Shown: one piece after another, positions 1 to 5,991 of the stretch
Layout: each line of letters starts with the position of its first letter
Position numbering within the stretch: position 1 is the stretch's first letter
NCBI GenBank assembly: GCA_013695495.1
Contig: JACDAK010000319.1
Location: 1-9,648 of the forward strand
Length of the DNA stretch: 9,648 bases
Reading direction: 5' to 3'
Source of the DNA: Blastocatellia bacterium
GTDB taxonomy: Bacteria; Acidobacteriota; Blastocatellia; Pyrinomonadales; Pyrinomonadaceae
Position numbers and translations under genes: made by a program
The notes under the pieces: generated by a model
The model's input: only the letters and a program-made list of their open reading frames with translations
What the model was told of the DNA's origin: nothing
The model's database searches: none

Positions 1-1
1 G

Positions 2-364
2 AACGGGTTCGCGGGGGAAACGGGGCACGGTAAGGGGCTGGGATACACGCTGAACGTGCCGACGAAGGCATTCACAAAGGCGGACGAGCAGAAGCGGACA
101 TTTGAATCGGCGATCGAGGAGATCTCGGGAAAGATGAAGCCGGATTTGATCATTATCTCAGCCGGATTTGACGCGCATCTGACCGATCCGCTGGGGCAGC
201 TTCAGTTGGAGGACCCGGATTTTCGTGCGATGACCAAAGTACTGATGGAGTGGGCGGACGAAGCATGCAGCGGCAGATTGATCTCGTGCTTGGAGGGGGG
301 TTATAACCTCGAAACCCTTGGGGGAACAGTTCGCGAGCACGTGAAAACGCTGGCGGACGGGTAG
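2..364 (+). CDS. Histone deacetylase family protein, C-terminal part (5' end outside window)
   Basis: This is the C-terminal third of a zinc-dependent deacetylase of the arginase/HDAC fold (AcuC, acetylpolyamine amidohydrolase and class II HDAC relatives), which removes acetyl groups from lysine or polyamine amides. The frame is open from base 2 and reads through G-x-G-K-G-x-G-Y-T-L-N-V-P, the usual HDAC strand, so the GTG at 56 is internal and not the start. The motif SAGFDAH-x2-DPLG follows. Its Asp (codon 185-187) aligns with the third zinc ligand (Asp267 of human HDAC8). The Tyr in EGGYNLE (codon 302-304) aligns with the transition-state Tyr (Tyr306 of HDAC8). The first two zinc ligands and the His-Asp dyads lie upstream, outside the window. 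The TAG stop is at 362-364. The family is clear; the substrate is unknown and may be a small acetylated amine or a protein. Confidence 0.9.
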   Translation, partial: NGFAGETGHGKGLGYTLNVPTKAFTKADEQKRTFESAIEEISGKMKPDLIIISAGFDAHLTDPLGQLQLEDPDFRAMTKVLMEWADEACSGRLISCLEGGYNLETLGGTVREHVKTLADG

Positions 365-387
365 CGTTACGGGGCCTTGACGAACTG

Positions 388-396
388 TGATATCAT
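388..396 (+). promoter_or_regulatory. Possible extended -10 promoter before the zinc-ribbon gene
   Basis: TGATATCAT fits an extended -10 element (TG-N-TATCAT, five of six matches to TATAAT) in the 70-base gap after the deacetylase gene. It would start transcription near 403, about 32 bases before the ATG at 435. TTGACG at 377-382 is only 8 bases upstream of the hexamer, too close to be its -35. This is a motif match only, and read-through from upstream is equally possible. Confidence 0.3.
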
Positions 397-434
397 TCTG
401 ACTCCAACCAAGTTCAAGCAAGGGAGAGCGTGTA

Positions 435-716
435 ATGCCGGATATCGAAACCGTTTGCGTGCAGTGTAAATCTACTTTTCCGTTCAGCGAGAAGGACCAG
501 GAGTTCTTTTATCAGCGGAACATGATGGCACCGCAGAGGTGTGAGCAGTGCCGACCGCGGAGAGCCGCGAAGAAAGTTGAGGACGGCACGCGGTTTGAGA
601 TAGTTTGCGATCATTGCGGGAAGCATGACCGGGTCCCGTTTCAGCCGAAAGTGGGGCGGCCCGTGCTTTGCCGGGAGTGCCACGAAGCGAATCGGTCGCG
701 TGCACGATTTGCCTGA
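435..716 (+). CDS. Small double zinc-ribbon protein (zf-trcl / CxxC-x17-CxxC type)
   Basis: The protein is 93 residues long and built from two treble-clef or ribbon-like zinc sites. The first is C8-x2-C11, 24 residues, then C36-x2-C39, resembling the 'probable zinc-ribbon' zf-trcl family. The second is C58-x2-C61, exactly 17 residues, then C79-x2-C82, which matches the CxxC-x17-CxxC domain family. A basic linker (PRRAAKK, around residues 41-47) joins them and the C-terminus is Arg-rich (RSRARFA). Such small proteins occur in several environmental phyla and have no proven function; nucleic-acid or ribosome binding is plausible from the basic character but is inference. The ATG at 435 has AGGGAG at 421-426, the only clear Shine-Dalgarno sequence among the starts in this window, which fixes the start. 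The next gene begins 20 bases downstream on the same strand. Confidence 0.85.
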   Translation: MPDIETVCVQCKSTFPFSEKDQEFFYQRNMMAPQRCEQCRPRRAAKKVEDGTRFEIVCDHCGKHDRVPFQPKVGRPVLCRECHEANRSRARFA

Positions 717-736
717 GATCTTTTCACCTTACAAAT

Positions 737-1531
737 ATGAACCTTCAAACCGTTATTTATGAGATGAATGGCAGCGTTGCCACCATTAAAATGAACCGTC
801 CGGATGCGTTGAACGCGCTGTCGTCTCAGCTTGGGAGCGATCTAAATTCGGCGATCAGACAGGCGAAAAACGACGGGGCTCGGGCTGTTATTCTTACGGG
901 GAATGGCCGGGCGTTCTGCGCCGGGGGCGACTTGCGAGAGATGCAGGCGATAGGTCAGAAAGAGGGCAGGGCGGAAGCATTTTTGGATGAGCCGCTGAAG
1001 ATGCTTCATAACGTTATTCGCTCGATCAGGGAAGCGGATATCCCGTTTGTTGCTGCCGTCAACGGCGTATGCGCGGGTGCAGGGGTTAATTTTGCTCTTG
1101 CGTGTGACATCGTTTTTGCGGCGGATGATGCTTCTTTTCGCGAAGCGTTCGTGCGGATCGGGTTGACGCCGGACTGCGGCGGAACGTTCTTTTTGCCGCG
1201 GGCGATCGGCGAGAAGTTGGCGGCGGAGCTGCTGATGACGGGAGATTCGATCTCGGCAGAGAGGGCAGAGCGGATCGGGATGATCAATCGAATGGTTCCG
1301 GCGGCCACCCTCATGAACGAAGCAGGAGCGATGGCACAGAAGCTGGCCGCCGGGCCAACAGCGTCGATCGGGCGGATAAAGCGGATGCTGAACGCGAGCT
1401 TCTCGAACAATTTGACGTCGCAGCTTTCGCTGGAGGCGGAGTGCCAACTCGAGTCGGGTCGAAGTAATGATTTTAGAGAAGGCGTGGCAGCTTTCTTTGA
1501 AAAGCGCCCGCCTGGCTTCACGGGAAAATAA
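737..1531 (+). CDS. Enoyl-CoA hydratase/isomerase family protein, PaaG-like
   Basis: This 264-residue crotonase-fold protein is of normal length. AFCAGGDLREMQ (59-70) and CAGAG (112-116) provide the two backbone oxyanion-hole segments that hold the acyl-CoA thioester. The two catalytic Glu of true enoyl-CoA hydratases (Glu144 and Glu164 of rat crotonase) are replaced by Asn118 and Phe138. Asp146, in GLTPDCGGT, sits where PaaG (ring-opening 1,2-epoxyphenylacetyl-CoA isomerase) and dienoyl-CoA isomerases carry their catalytic Asp. The C-terminal DFREGVAAFFEKRPPGF is also typical of PaaG-type proteins. I therefore read it as an isomerase of CoA thioesters, not a hydratase. No other phenylacetate genes are in view, so the pathway is open. 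The frame runs back to 668 inside the zinc-ribbon gene, but homology begins at the ATG at 737, which has no Shine-Dalgarno sequence. Confidence 0.88.
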   Translation: MNLQTVIYEMNGSVATIKMNRPDALNALSSQLGSDLNSAIRQAKNDGARAVILTGNGRAFCAGGDLREMQAIGQKEGRAEAFLDEPLKMLHNVIRSIREADIPFVAAVNGVCAGAGVNFALACDIVFAADDASFREAFVRIGLTPDCGGTFFLPRAIGEKLAAELLMTGDSISAERAERIGMINRMVPAATLMNEAGAMAQKLAAGPTASIGRIKRMLNASFSNNLTSQLSLEAECQLESGRSNDFREGVAAFFEKRPPGFTGK

Positions 1532-1641
1532 CGCACCAACAGATCAAATCGCATGTGACTATTTAGATAGGCCTGACCATTTACACATTCAAACTGCTCT
1601 TAATCGTTTCTAGAAGGTCGGAACTACTAGTAAGTCTCTCT

Positions 1642-1663
1642 GCGCTTACGTCTCTGTAAGTGC
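1642..1663. repeat. Hairpin: 8-bp stem with 6-base loop, with an alternative partner upstream
   Basis: GCGCTTAC (1642-1649) pairs with GTAAGTGC (1656-1663), with one G-U pair and the loop GTCTCT. A second GTAAG at 1630-1634 could instead pair with the same CTTAC (1645-1649), giving mutually exclusive stems. No T-run follows, so a simple intrinsic terminator for the upstream isomerase gene is not supported. The surrounding TCTCTG / GCG words recall degenerate dispersed intergenic repeats seen in many environmental genomes, but that comparison is from memory. Confidence 0.45.
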
Positions 1664-1768
1664 CTAAGTTCGAGTGCGTTGAGTTTTACTCAGAGAGCTA
1701 AAAAGGCCGCACATCCTCACTTCTTCAGCTCCGCATTCCAAGTTTTTTTCGTTGAAGGCACTTTGCTC

Positions 1769-1798
1769 TTGACAGGTACTTTCCGAACGGGATATCTT
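1769..1798 (+). promoter_or_regulatory. Sigma70-type promoter of the TonB receptor gene
   Basis: A perfect -35 hexamer TTGACA (1769-1774) is followed after 18 bases by TATCTT (1793-1798), four of six matches to the -10 consensus. Transcription would begin near 1805, about 49 bases before the ATG at 1854. It is the best promoter match I found in the window, and it sits directly against the palindrome at 1805-1823. Confidence 0.6.
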
Positions 1799-1804
1799 AT
1801 TGCA

Positions 1805-1823
1805 ATTGAAAACCGATTTCAAT
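1805..1823. promoter_or_regulatory. Operator-like perfect palindrome over the predicted transcription start
   Basis: ATTGAAA-ACCGA-TTTCAAT is a perfect 7-base inverted repeat with a 5-base spacer. It begins at the predicted +1 of the promoter at 1769-1798, a classic position for a dimeric repressor. The 19-bp span equals a Fur box in length, but the arms do not match the Fur consensus (TGATAAT-N-ATTATCA), so the regulator is not assigned. No second copy was found upstream of the ABC or MFS genes. Confidence 0.55.
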
Positions 1824-1853
1824 AAGCAGATTTTACACTTTAATTATATTGAT

Positions 1854-4271
1854 ATGACTCTCGAGCTTCCGAAACGGAATTGTATTGCAAGATTCCTAAC
1901 CCTTGTTTTTTTGATCGCGGCAGCTGCAGGAATAACGCTAGGCCAGACTAATTCCTTCTCGATCGGCTCGCTAAACGGCACTGTCCTTGACCTGAATGGA
2001 CGTGCTGTTCCGGGGGCGGCGGTCGAGATCGTCGAACTCGGCCGAAAGACCGTCAGCGACGCTATCGGAGTGTACCGATTTGAAAATCTCGCCGCCGGCG
2101 ACTACACCGTCTCGATAGCTGCTACGGGTTTCACTACCTTCACTTCGCAGCCCATAACGATCAGCGGCGGCCAAGCTGTTACGAATGACATCGCCTTTGC
2201 CGAAGTCCGTCGGAGCATAAATCAGGTCGATGTCATCGGGACCGACCGCGATGCGATCGCAGAGATCCCGGGCTCGGTCGCCGTCGTCTCGGCCAACGAA
2301 CTCCGTTCGAGCAACCCGATCGACGCCAATGAAGTGCTTCGCCGCGTGACCGGCGTTCACGTCCGCGAAGACAGCGGTCCGGTTTCGTTGAGATTGAATA
2401 TGGGCATTCGCGGGCTGAATCCTGATCGAAGCCGTCAGATACTCGTACTGGAAGACGGTATTCCGCTTTCGCTGGCACCCTACGGCGAACCCGAGCTTTA
2501 TTACAGCCCGCCTATCGACCGCATGCAGCGTGTCGAGATCTTGAAAGGCAGCGGTTCGATACTCTATGGCCCGCAGACGATCGGCGGTGTCGTGAATTTC
2601 GTAACGCCGGATCCGCCGGAGCGGCCGACCGGAACGTTCCAGCTTACCGGGGGCGAGCGCGATTACCTAAATTTGCTAACCAGCTACGGCGGCAAGATCG
2701 GCAAATTTGGCGGTTATGGCTCGCTCCTTCGCAAGCAAGGCAACGGCTTTCGCTCGTTCGACTTCGGCGTCACCGACTTTACTAGCAAATTCAACTATAC
2801 GTTTAGCGACCGCCACATTATCGGTGCCAAGCTTTCCCTCTTTGACGAGACATCGAATTCGACCTACCTCGGGCTTACTCAGGCAGAATTCGAACGTGAC
2901 CCGACGCAGAACCCGGTCCCGGACGATCGGCTCGACGTTCAGCGTTACTTAGGGTCGGTGAATTATCAATTCATTCCTAACGAGACGACGCTGATCAACA
3001 CGACAGCCTATGCGTATCACACCAAGCGAAATTGGCGGCGGCAGGATTTTGACCGCGCACCCGTCGCGGGGCGGGCGTATCTTGGCGTTTTTGGTGACGA
3101 AGACGTTCCGGGCGGAGCGGTTTTCCTCCGCGACAGCTCGGGCAACCGAAACCGCGATTTTAATATCATCGGCATAGAATCTCGGCTGGCGAAAGAATAT
3201 TCGCTCGGTGGCAACCGTTCGACCTTTACGGGCGGCGTAAGCTATGTTTTTGAAGAAGCTTATGACGCATATGTGGTCGGTGAGACGGCGACGAGCAGTG
3301 ACGGCATTCTCCGCGATGCCGAAACCCGGCCCGCCCACGGCGCATCGGTCTTTGCGCAGAATCGTTTCACGATCGGCAGAAAGTTCACGATAACGCCGGG
3401 CATACGTTTTGAAAATTACAGCTATGAGCGACGCATCACGCGGGCTCGTGTGGGGGGTATTCCGACGGACGTTGATGTTCGCGGCAAGGATTCGGTTTCG
3501 GCCTGGATCCCTGGGGTTGGGGTGGCATATCAACCGGTCGCGCAGTTCACAATTTTCGCAGGAGTGCATCGCGGATTCGCTCCGCCGCGTGTGAAGGATG
3601 CGGTGAACAGCACGGGAACGCCTGTCGAACTTGACGCGGAATTTAGTTGGAATTACGAGGCGGGTGCACGCTATGCGGCCCACAATGGCTTCAACGCGGA
3701 AGCGACCTTTTACACTCTTCAATTCGAGAATCAGATAATCCCCGCCTCGCAATCCGGCGGTGCGACGTCGACGCTGATCAACGCCGGCAAGACGCTGCAT
3801 CAGGGATTCGAGCTCCAAGCCGGATTCGACTTTGGCAAATTGCTCGAGATAGGTCATCGTCTCACTACGGATCTTCGCTATTCTAATCTTGCTATCGCGC
3901 GGTTCGAGAACGGCATCTATGACAGCAATCGATTGCCGTACGCACCGGAAGATCTTTTCAGCTTTATTGCGGGCTATCGCCACCCGAACGGATTTGGCGG
4001 CCAGTACGATGTTACTTTCGTAGGCCGGCAGTTTGCCGATAACAATGAAACGGTCGCACCGAACGCCAACGGCGAGATCGGGCTGATCCCGTCATATACC
4101 CTGCACAACGTGTCGTTTGACTACGAACGAACCTTTGAGAAATTTTCGATCTCACCGTTCGTTACGGTCAAGAATCTGACGAACCGTGTTTACATCTCGT
4201 CGCGTGCGCCGCAAGGCATTCAGCCCGGCCTTTTCCGCCAGGCGAATGTGGGGATTCGGGTTCGATTTTGA
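1854..4271 (+). CDS. TonB-dependent outer-membrane receptor, FecA-like, with carboxypeptidase-regulatory-like N-domain
   Basis: This 805-residue outer-membrane active transporter is powered by TonB-ExbBD. The start is taken at the ATG at 1854 because a signal peptide begins there: basic PKR, then a hydrophobic core at residues 12-29 (FLTLVFLIAAAAG), with cleavage probably near Gly30/Gln31. A beta-sandwich domain of the carboxypeptidase-regulatory type spans about 38-117 (GTVLDLNGRAVPGA, YRFENLAAGDYTVS). The plug covers about 125-250 with LEDGIPLSLAPYGEP and YGPQTIGGVVNFVT, segments that closely recall FecA, the ferric dicitrate receptor. The remainder is a 22-strand-type barrel ending in GIRVRF with a terminal Phe, as outer-membrane insertion requires. 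There is no FecR-type signalling domain. At 805 residues it is shorter than the Oar-like receptors common in Acidobacteria. Its coding strand is C-rich, unlike the G-rich neighbours. The substrate is inferred only loosely as a metal chelate. Confidence 0.92.
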   Translation: MTLELPKRNCIARFLTLVFLIAAAAGITLGQTNSFSIGSLNGTVLDLNGRAVPGAAVEIVELGRKTVSDAIGVYRFENLAAGDYTVSIAATGFTTFTSQPITISGGQAVTNDIAFAEVRRSINQVDVIGTDRDAIAEIPGSVAVVSANELRSSNPIDANEVLRRVTGVHVREDSGPVSLRLNMGIRGLNPDRSRQILVLEDGIPLSLAPYGEPELYYSPPIDRMQRVEILKGSGSILYGPQTIGGVVNFVTPDPPERPTGTFQLTGGERDYLNLLTSYGGKIGKFGGYGSLLRKQGNGFRSFDFGVTDFTSKFNYTFSDRHIIGAKLSLFDETSNSTYLGLTQAEFERDPTQNPVPDDRLDVQRYLGSVNYQFIPNETTLINTTAYAYHTKRNWRRQDFDRAPVAGRAYLGVFGDEDVPGGAVFLRDSSGNRNRDFNIIGIESRLAKEYSLGGNRSTFTGGVSYVFEEAYDAYVVGETATSSDGILRDAETRPAHGASVFAQNRFTIGRKFTITPGIRFENYSYERRITRARVGGIPTDVDVRGKDSVSAWIPGVGVAYQPVAQFTIFAGVHRGFAPPRVKDAVNSTGTPVELDAEFSWNYEAGARYAAHNGFNAEATFYTLQFENQIIPASQSGGATSTLINAGKTLHQGFELQAGFDFGKLLEIGHRLTTDLRYSNLAIARFENGIYDSNRLPYAPEDLFSFIAGYRHPNGFGGQYDVTFVGRQFADNNETVAPNANGEIGLIPSYTLHNVSFDYERTFEKFSISPFVTVKNLTNRVYISSRAPQGIQPGLFRQANVGIRVRF

Positions 4272-4393
4272 TCGGCGGCTTTCGTGACGAAGTTCTCGCG
4301 GCTTAGAATGTGAAAAGTGCAGCTCTCAGTGGTGTCTCTGAGTTCGAGGTATCACGTGGGCCTTAACGGTATCACCAGATAACAGAAATTTTT
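4272..4393. other. Gap between receptor and ABC importer, with paired GGTATCAC repeats
   Basis: The 122-base gap contains TAGAAT (4304-4309, a possible -10 with no good -35) and the direct repeat GGTATCAC at 4348-4355 and 4368-4375. The copies are exactly 20 bp apart, close to two helical turns, and the second ends 18 bases before the ATG at 4394. A weak inverted repeat CTCAG (4325-4329) / CTGAG (4338-4342) lies upstream. No terminator is evident, so read-through from the receptor gene is possible. Confidence 0.4.
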
Positions 4394-5287
4394 ATGAAAT
4401 CAACTATTTTGCCTTTATTACTATTTCTTTGTGCGTTCATCTTGGCGGGTTGCGAACCGGGTGCTGCCGAGAATGCGGGAAGGCCGTCAGCGGCTAGTCA
4501 GAAGCTTGTGGTCGCGCTCAAGCCGGATAAGAATCCGGATCAGATGATGGAAGAGAGGCAGAGCCTTTCGAAATATTTATCGGAGAAGCTTGGGCGTGAG
4601 GTCGAGGTGGTCATTCCGGTTTCGGCAGCGGTGATCAATGAAGGTTTTTCGAATGGGACGGTCGATATTGGTTATTTAAGTGCGAATGATCTGATCAACT
4701 CGAAGGATGCGGAGCTGCTGCTGGTGGGTGAGATCAACGGTCAGACGACGTATAAGAGCTATTGGCTGGCATTGAAGGATAGCCCATATGATTCGGTCGA
4801 GGATCTGAAGGGAAAGCCGATCGCGTTTGCAAGCAAGACGAGCACATCGGGATTTGTGATACCGCTATGGGACCTGAAGCGGCGTAACTTATTGGGCGAC
4901 GGAAACGACCCGGAGGCGTTCTTCGGAAAGGGGAATGTTTTTTACGGGACGGGGTATCTTTCGGCGGTAGAGCGCGTGCTGAACGGGCAGGCGGAAGCAG
5001 CGGCGGTAAGTTATTATGTTCTGGATGAGGACAAGCATTTGTCTGAGGAGCAGCGTGGTCGGCTGAAGAAGATCCAGGAGCAGGGAGACGTTCCGACGCA
5101 TATCATCGCGATCAGGAGCTCGATACCGGCGGCGGAGCGTGCGGCGCTGAAGCAGGCGCTGCTTGAGCTGAATGATGGGGCGAATACCGGATTACGTGAC
5201 CGGGTGGTTACTTCGAAGCTGGTTGAAGCTGAACAGGAAGCACATCTTAGGCCGCTGAAGGATGCCTTATCGGTACTCCCAAAGTAA
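4394..5287 (+). CDS. phnD: PhnD-family substrate-binding lipoprotein of an ABC importer
   Basis: The 297-residue periplasmic binding protein is of the phosphate/phosphite/phosphonate (PhnD, PtxB) family. It has a lipoprotein signal with lipobox LAGC, the lipidated Cys being residue 20, so it is probably anchored to a membrane facing the periplasm. The mature part starts LVVALKPDKNPDQ (38-50). The family's ligand loop appears as FASKTSTSGFVIP (145-157). YGTGYLSAVERVLNGQAEAAAV (184-205) corresponds to the usual 'F-x-G-x-H-x-A-S...G.vDAgAv' stretch, but the conserved His position is Tyr188. The segment before it, GYLSANDLI (93-101), also departs from the usual F-G-P form. These changes suggest a ligand other than a simple phosphonate; this is inference from remembered family patterns. 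The ATG at 4394 has no Shine-Dalgarno sequence. The ATPase follows after 9 bases. Confidence 0.85.
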   Translation: MKSTILPLLLFLCAFILAGCEPGAAENAGRPSAASQKLVVALKPDKNPDQMMEERQSLSKYLSEKLGREVEVVIPVSAAVINEGFSNGTVDIGYLSANDLINSKDAELLLVGEINGQTTYKSYWLALKDSPYDSVEDLKGKPIAFASKTSTSGFVIPLWDLKRRNLLGDGNDPEAFFGKGNVFYGTGYLSAVERVLNGQAEAAAVSYYVLDEDKHLSEEQRGRLKKIQEQGDVPTHIIAIRSSIPAAERAALKQALLELNDGANTGLRDRVVTSKLVEAEQEAHLRPLKDALSVLPK

Positions 5288-5296
5288 GTTAAATAA

Positions 5297-5980
5297 TTGA
5301 TCGAAGCAGCAATTAAGAACGCCGTAGAGGTGGACGGGCTTGAGATCGTCCGCGGAGGCAGGAGCATGTTCACCGAAATGAGCTGGGAACTTCCTGATGG
5401 GAAGTTCTTGGCCGTTACGGGGCCTTCCGGGATCGGGAAATCAAGCCTGCTGGCTTGTCTGGGCGGACGGCTGCGGCAGCACCACGGTACGTTTCGGCTT
5501 TCGACGGCGGATCCGCGGCAGGTCGGGGTGATTTTTCAAAACCTGCGTCTTTCGAGGAATCTGAGCGTCCTCATCAATGTGCTTTGCGGCCAACTCGGGT
5601 CGCAGCCTTGGTGGCGGACGCTTTTTTCATTTCCGGCGGCGGAGAGGCAGCGGGCTTTTGAGATAATGTGCGAACTGGGCATCGGCGAGCTGGCGAACAA
5701 GCCGGTGAGAAAGATCTCGGGCGGCGAGCAGCAGCGTACGGCGATCGCACGTGTGCTTTATCAATCGCCGAGCATCATTTTTGCAGACGAACCAACCTCG
5801 AACCTTGATGCGGGGCTTTCGGCAAAGATGCTCGGGATCTTGCGTAACCAATGTGACACGGAGGGTAAGACGGCAGTTTGTGTGCTTCACGACGCGGAAC
5901 TGGTTGAGGAGTTTGCGGATGTCGAACTGCGGCTCGATAGCAGGGTGGAGCACGGCTGGAGCCTTAGGAAGATCCGATAG
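5297..5980 (+). CDS. phnC: PhnC-family ABC transporter ATPase
   Basis: This 227-residue cytoplasmic ATPase energises the importer. All motifs are intact: Walker A GPSGIGKS (42-49), Q-loop Gln81 in IFQNLRL, signature ISGGEQQR (140-147), Walker B IIFADE (160-165), D-loop SNLD (168-171) and H-loop His198. The stretch from SVLINVLCGQLG through SFPAAERQRA (about 90-120) is a PhnC-type insertion, which supports the family call over a LolD/MacB-type ATPase. It is somewhat shorter than typical PhnC (around 250 residues), lacking mainly C-terminal residues. The start is TTG 5297 or GTG 5330; the first ATG (codon 24) would remove the first beta-strand and is unlikely. The permease follows 11 bases after the stop, indicating a cotranscribed unit. 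Confidence 0.87.
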   Translation: MIEAAIKNAVEVDGLEIVRGGRSMFTEMSWELPDGKFLAVTGPSGIGKSSLLACLGGRLRQHHGTFRLSTADPRQVGVIFQNLRLSRNLSVLINVLCGQLGSQPWWRTLFSFPAAERQRAFEIMCELGIGELANKPVRKISGGEQQRTAIARVLYQSPSIIFADEPTSNLDAGLSAKMLGILRNQCDTEGKTAVCVLHDAELVEEFADVELRLDSRVEHGWSLRKIR

Positions 5981-5991
5981 TAAAAAGAAAT

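Larger units (their letters stand above)
1532..1853. other. Non-coding interval upstream of the TonB receptor
   Basis: These 322 bases hold no convincing gene and are visibly more AT-rich than the flanking coding DNA. They contain an 8-bp hairpin (1642-1663), a short inverted repeat TGAGT-TTT-ACTCA (1680-1692), a T7 run (1743-1749) without a good stem before it, a promoter (1769-1798) and an operator-like palindrome (1805-1823). A TTG-initiated reading frame extends the receptor upstream to 1800, but it would run through the promoter start site and palindrome and lies ahead of the signal peptide, so I treat it as untranslated. Confidence 0.6.

Noticed and set aside
377..382. TTGACG as a -35 element before the zinc-ribbon gene
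   Set aside because: The only good -10 (391-396) is 8 bases away, and nothing suitable lies at 16-18 bases.
668..736. Upstream extension of the PaaG-like gene into the zinc-ribbon gene
   Set aside because: The family homology begins at the ATG at 737, and the extension overlaps a well-supported gene in another frame.
1661..1680. AGTTCGAGT resembling a tRNA T-loop
   Set aside because: The flanking bases do not form a T-stem, and no acceptor, D or anticodon arms are present.
1723..1757. Possible terminator: CTTCAGC / GTTGAAG stem near the T7 run
   Set aside because: The T-run falls within the 21-base loop rather than after the stem, and the stem includes a G-U pair; this is not an intrinsic terminator.
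1805..1823. Calling the palindrome a Fur box
   Set aside because: It has the length and likely context but not the TGATAAT-type arms, so the regulator is left unassigned.
1800..1853. TTG start giving the TonB receptor 18 extra N-terminal residues
   Set aside because: It would begin at or before the predicted transcription start and place charged residues ahead of the signal peptide that starts at the ATG at 1854.
2949..3983. 344-codon open frame on the minus strand inside the TonB receptor
   Set aside because: It lies wholly antisense to a clearly homologous receptor gene; the peptide is Arg-rich with no recognisable domain, as expected from a mirrored codon pattern.
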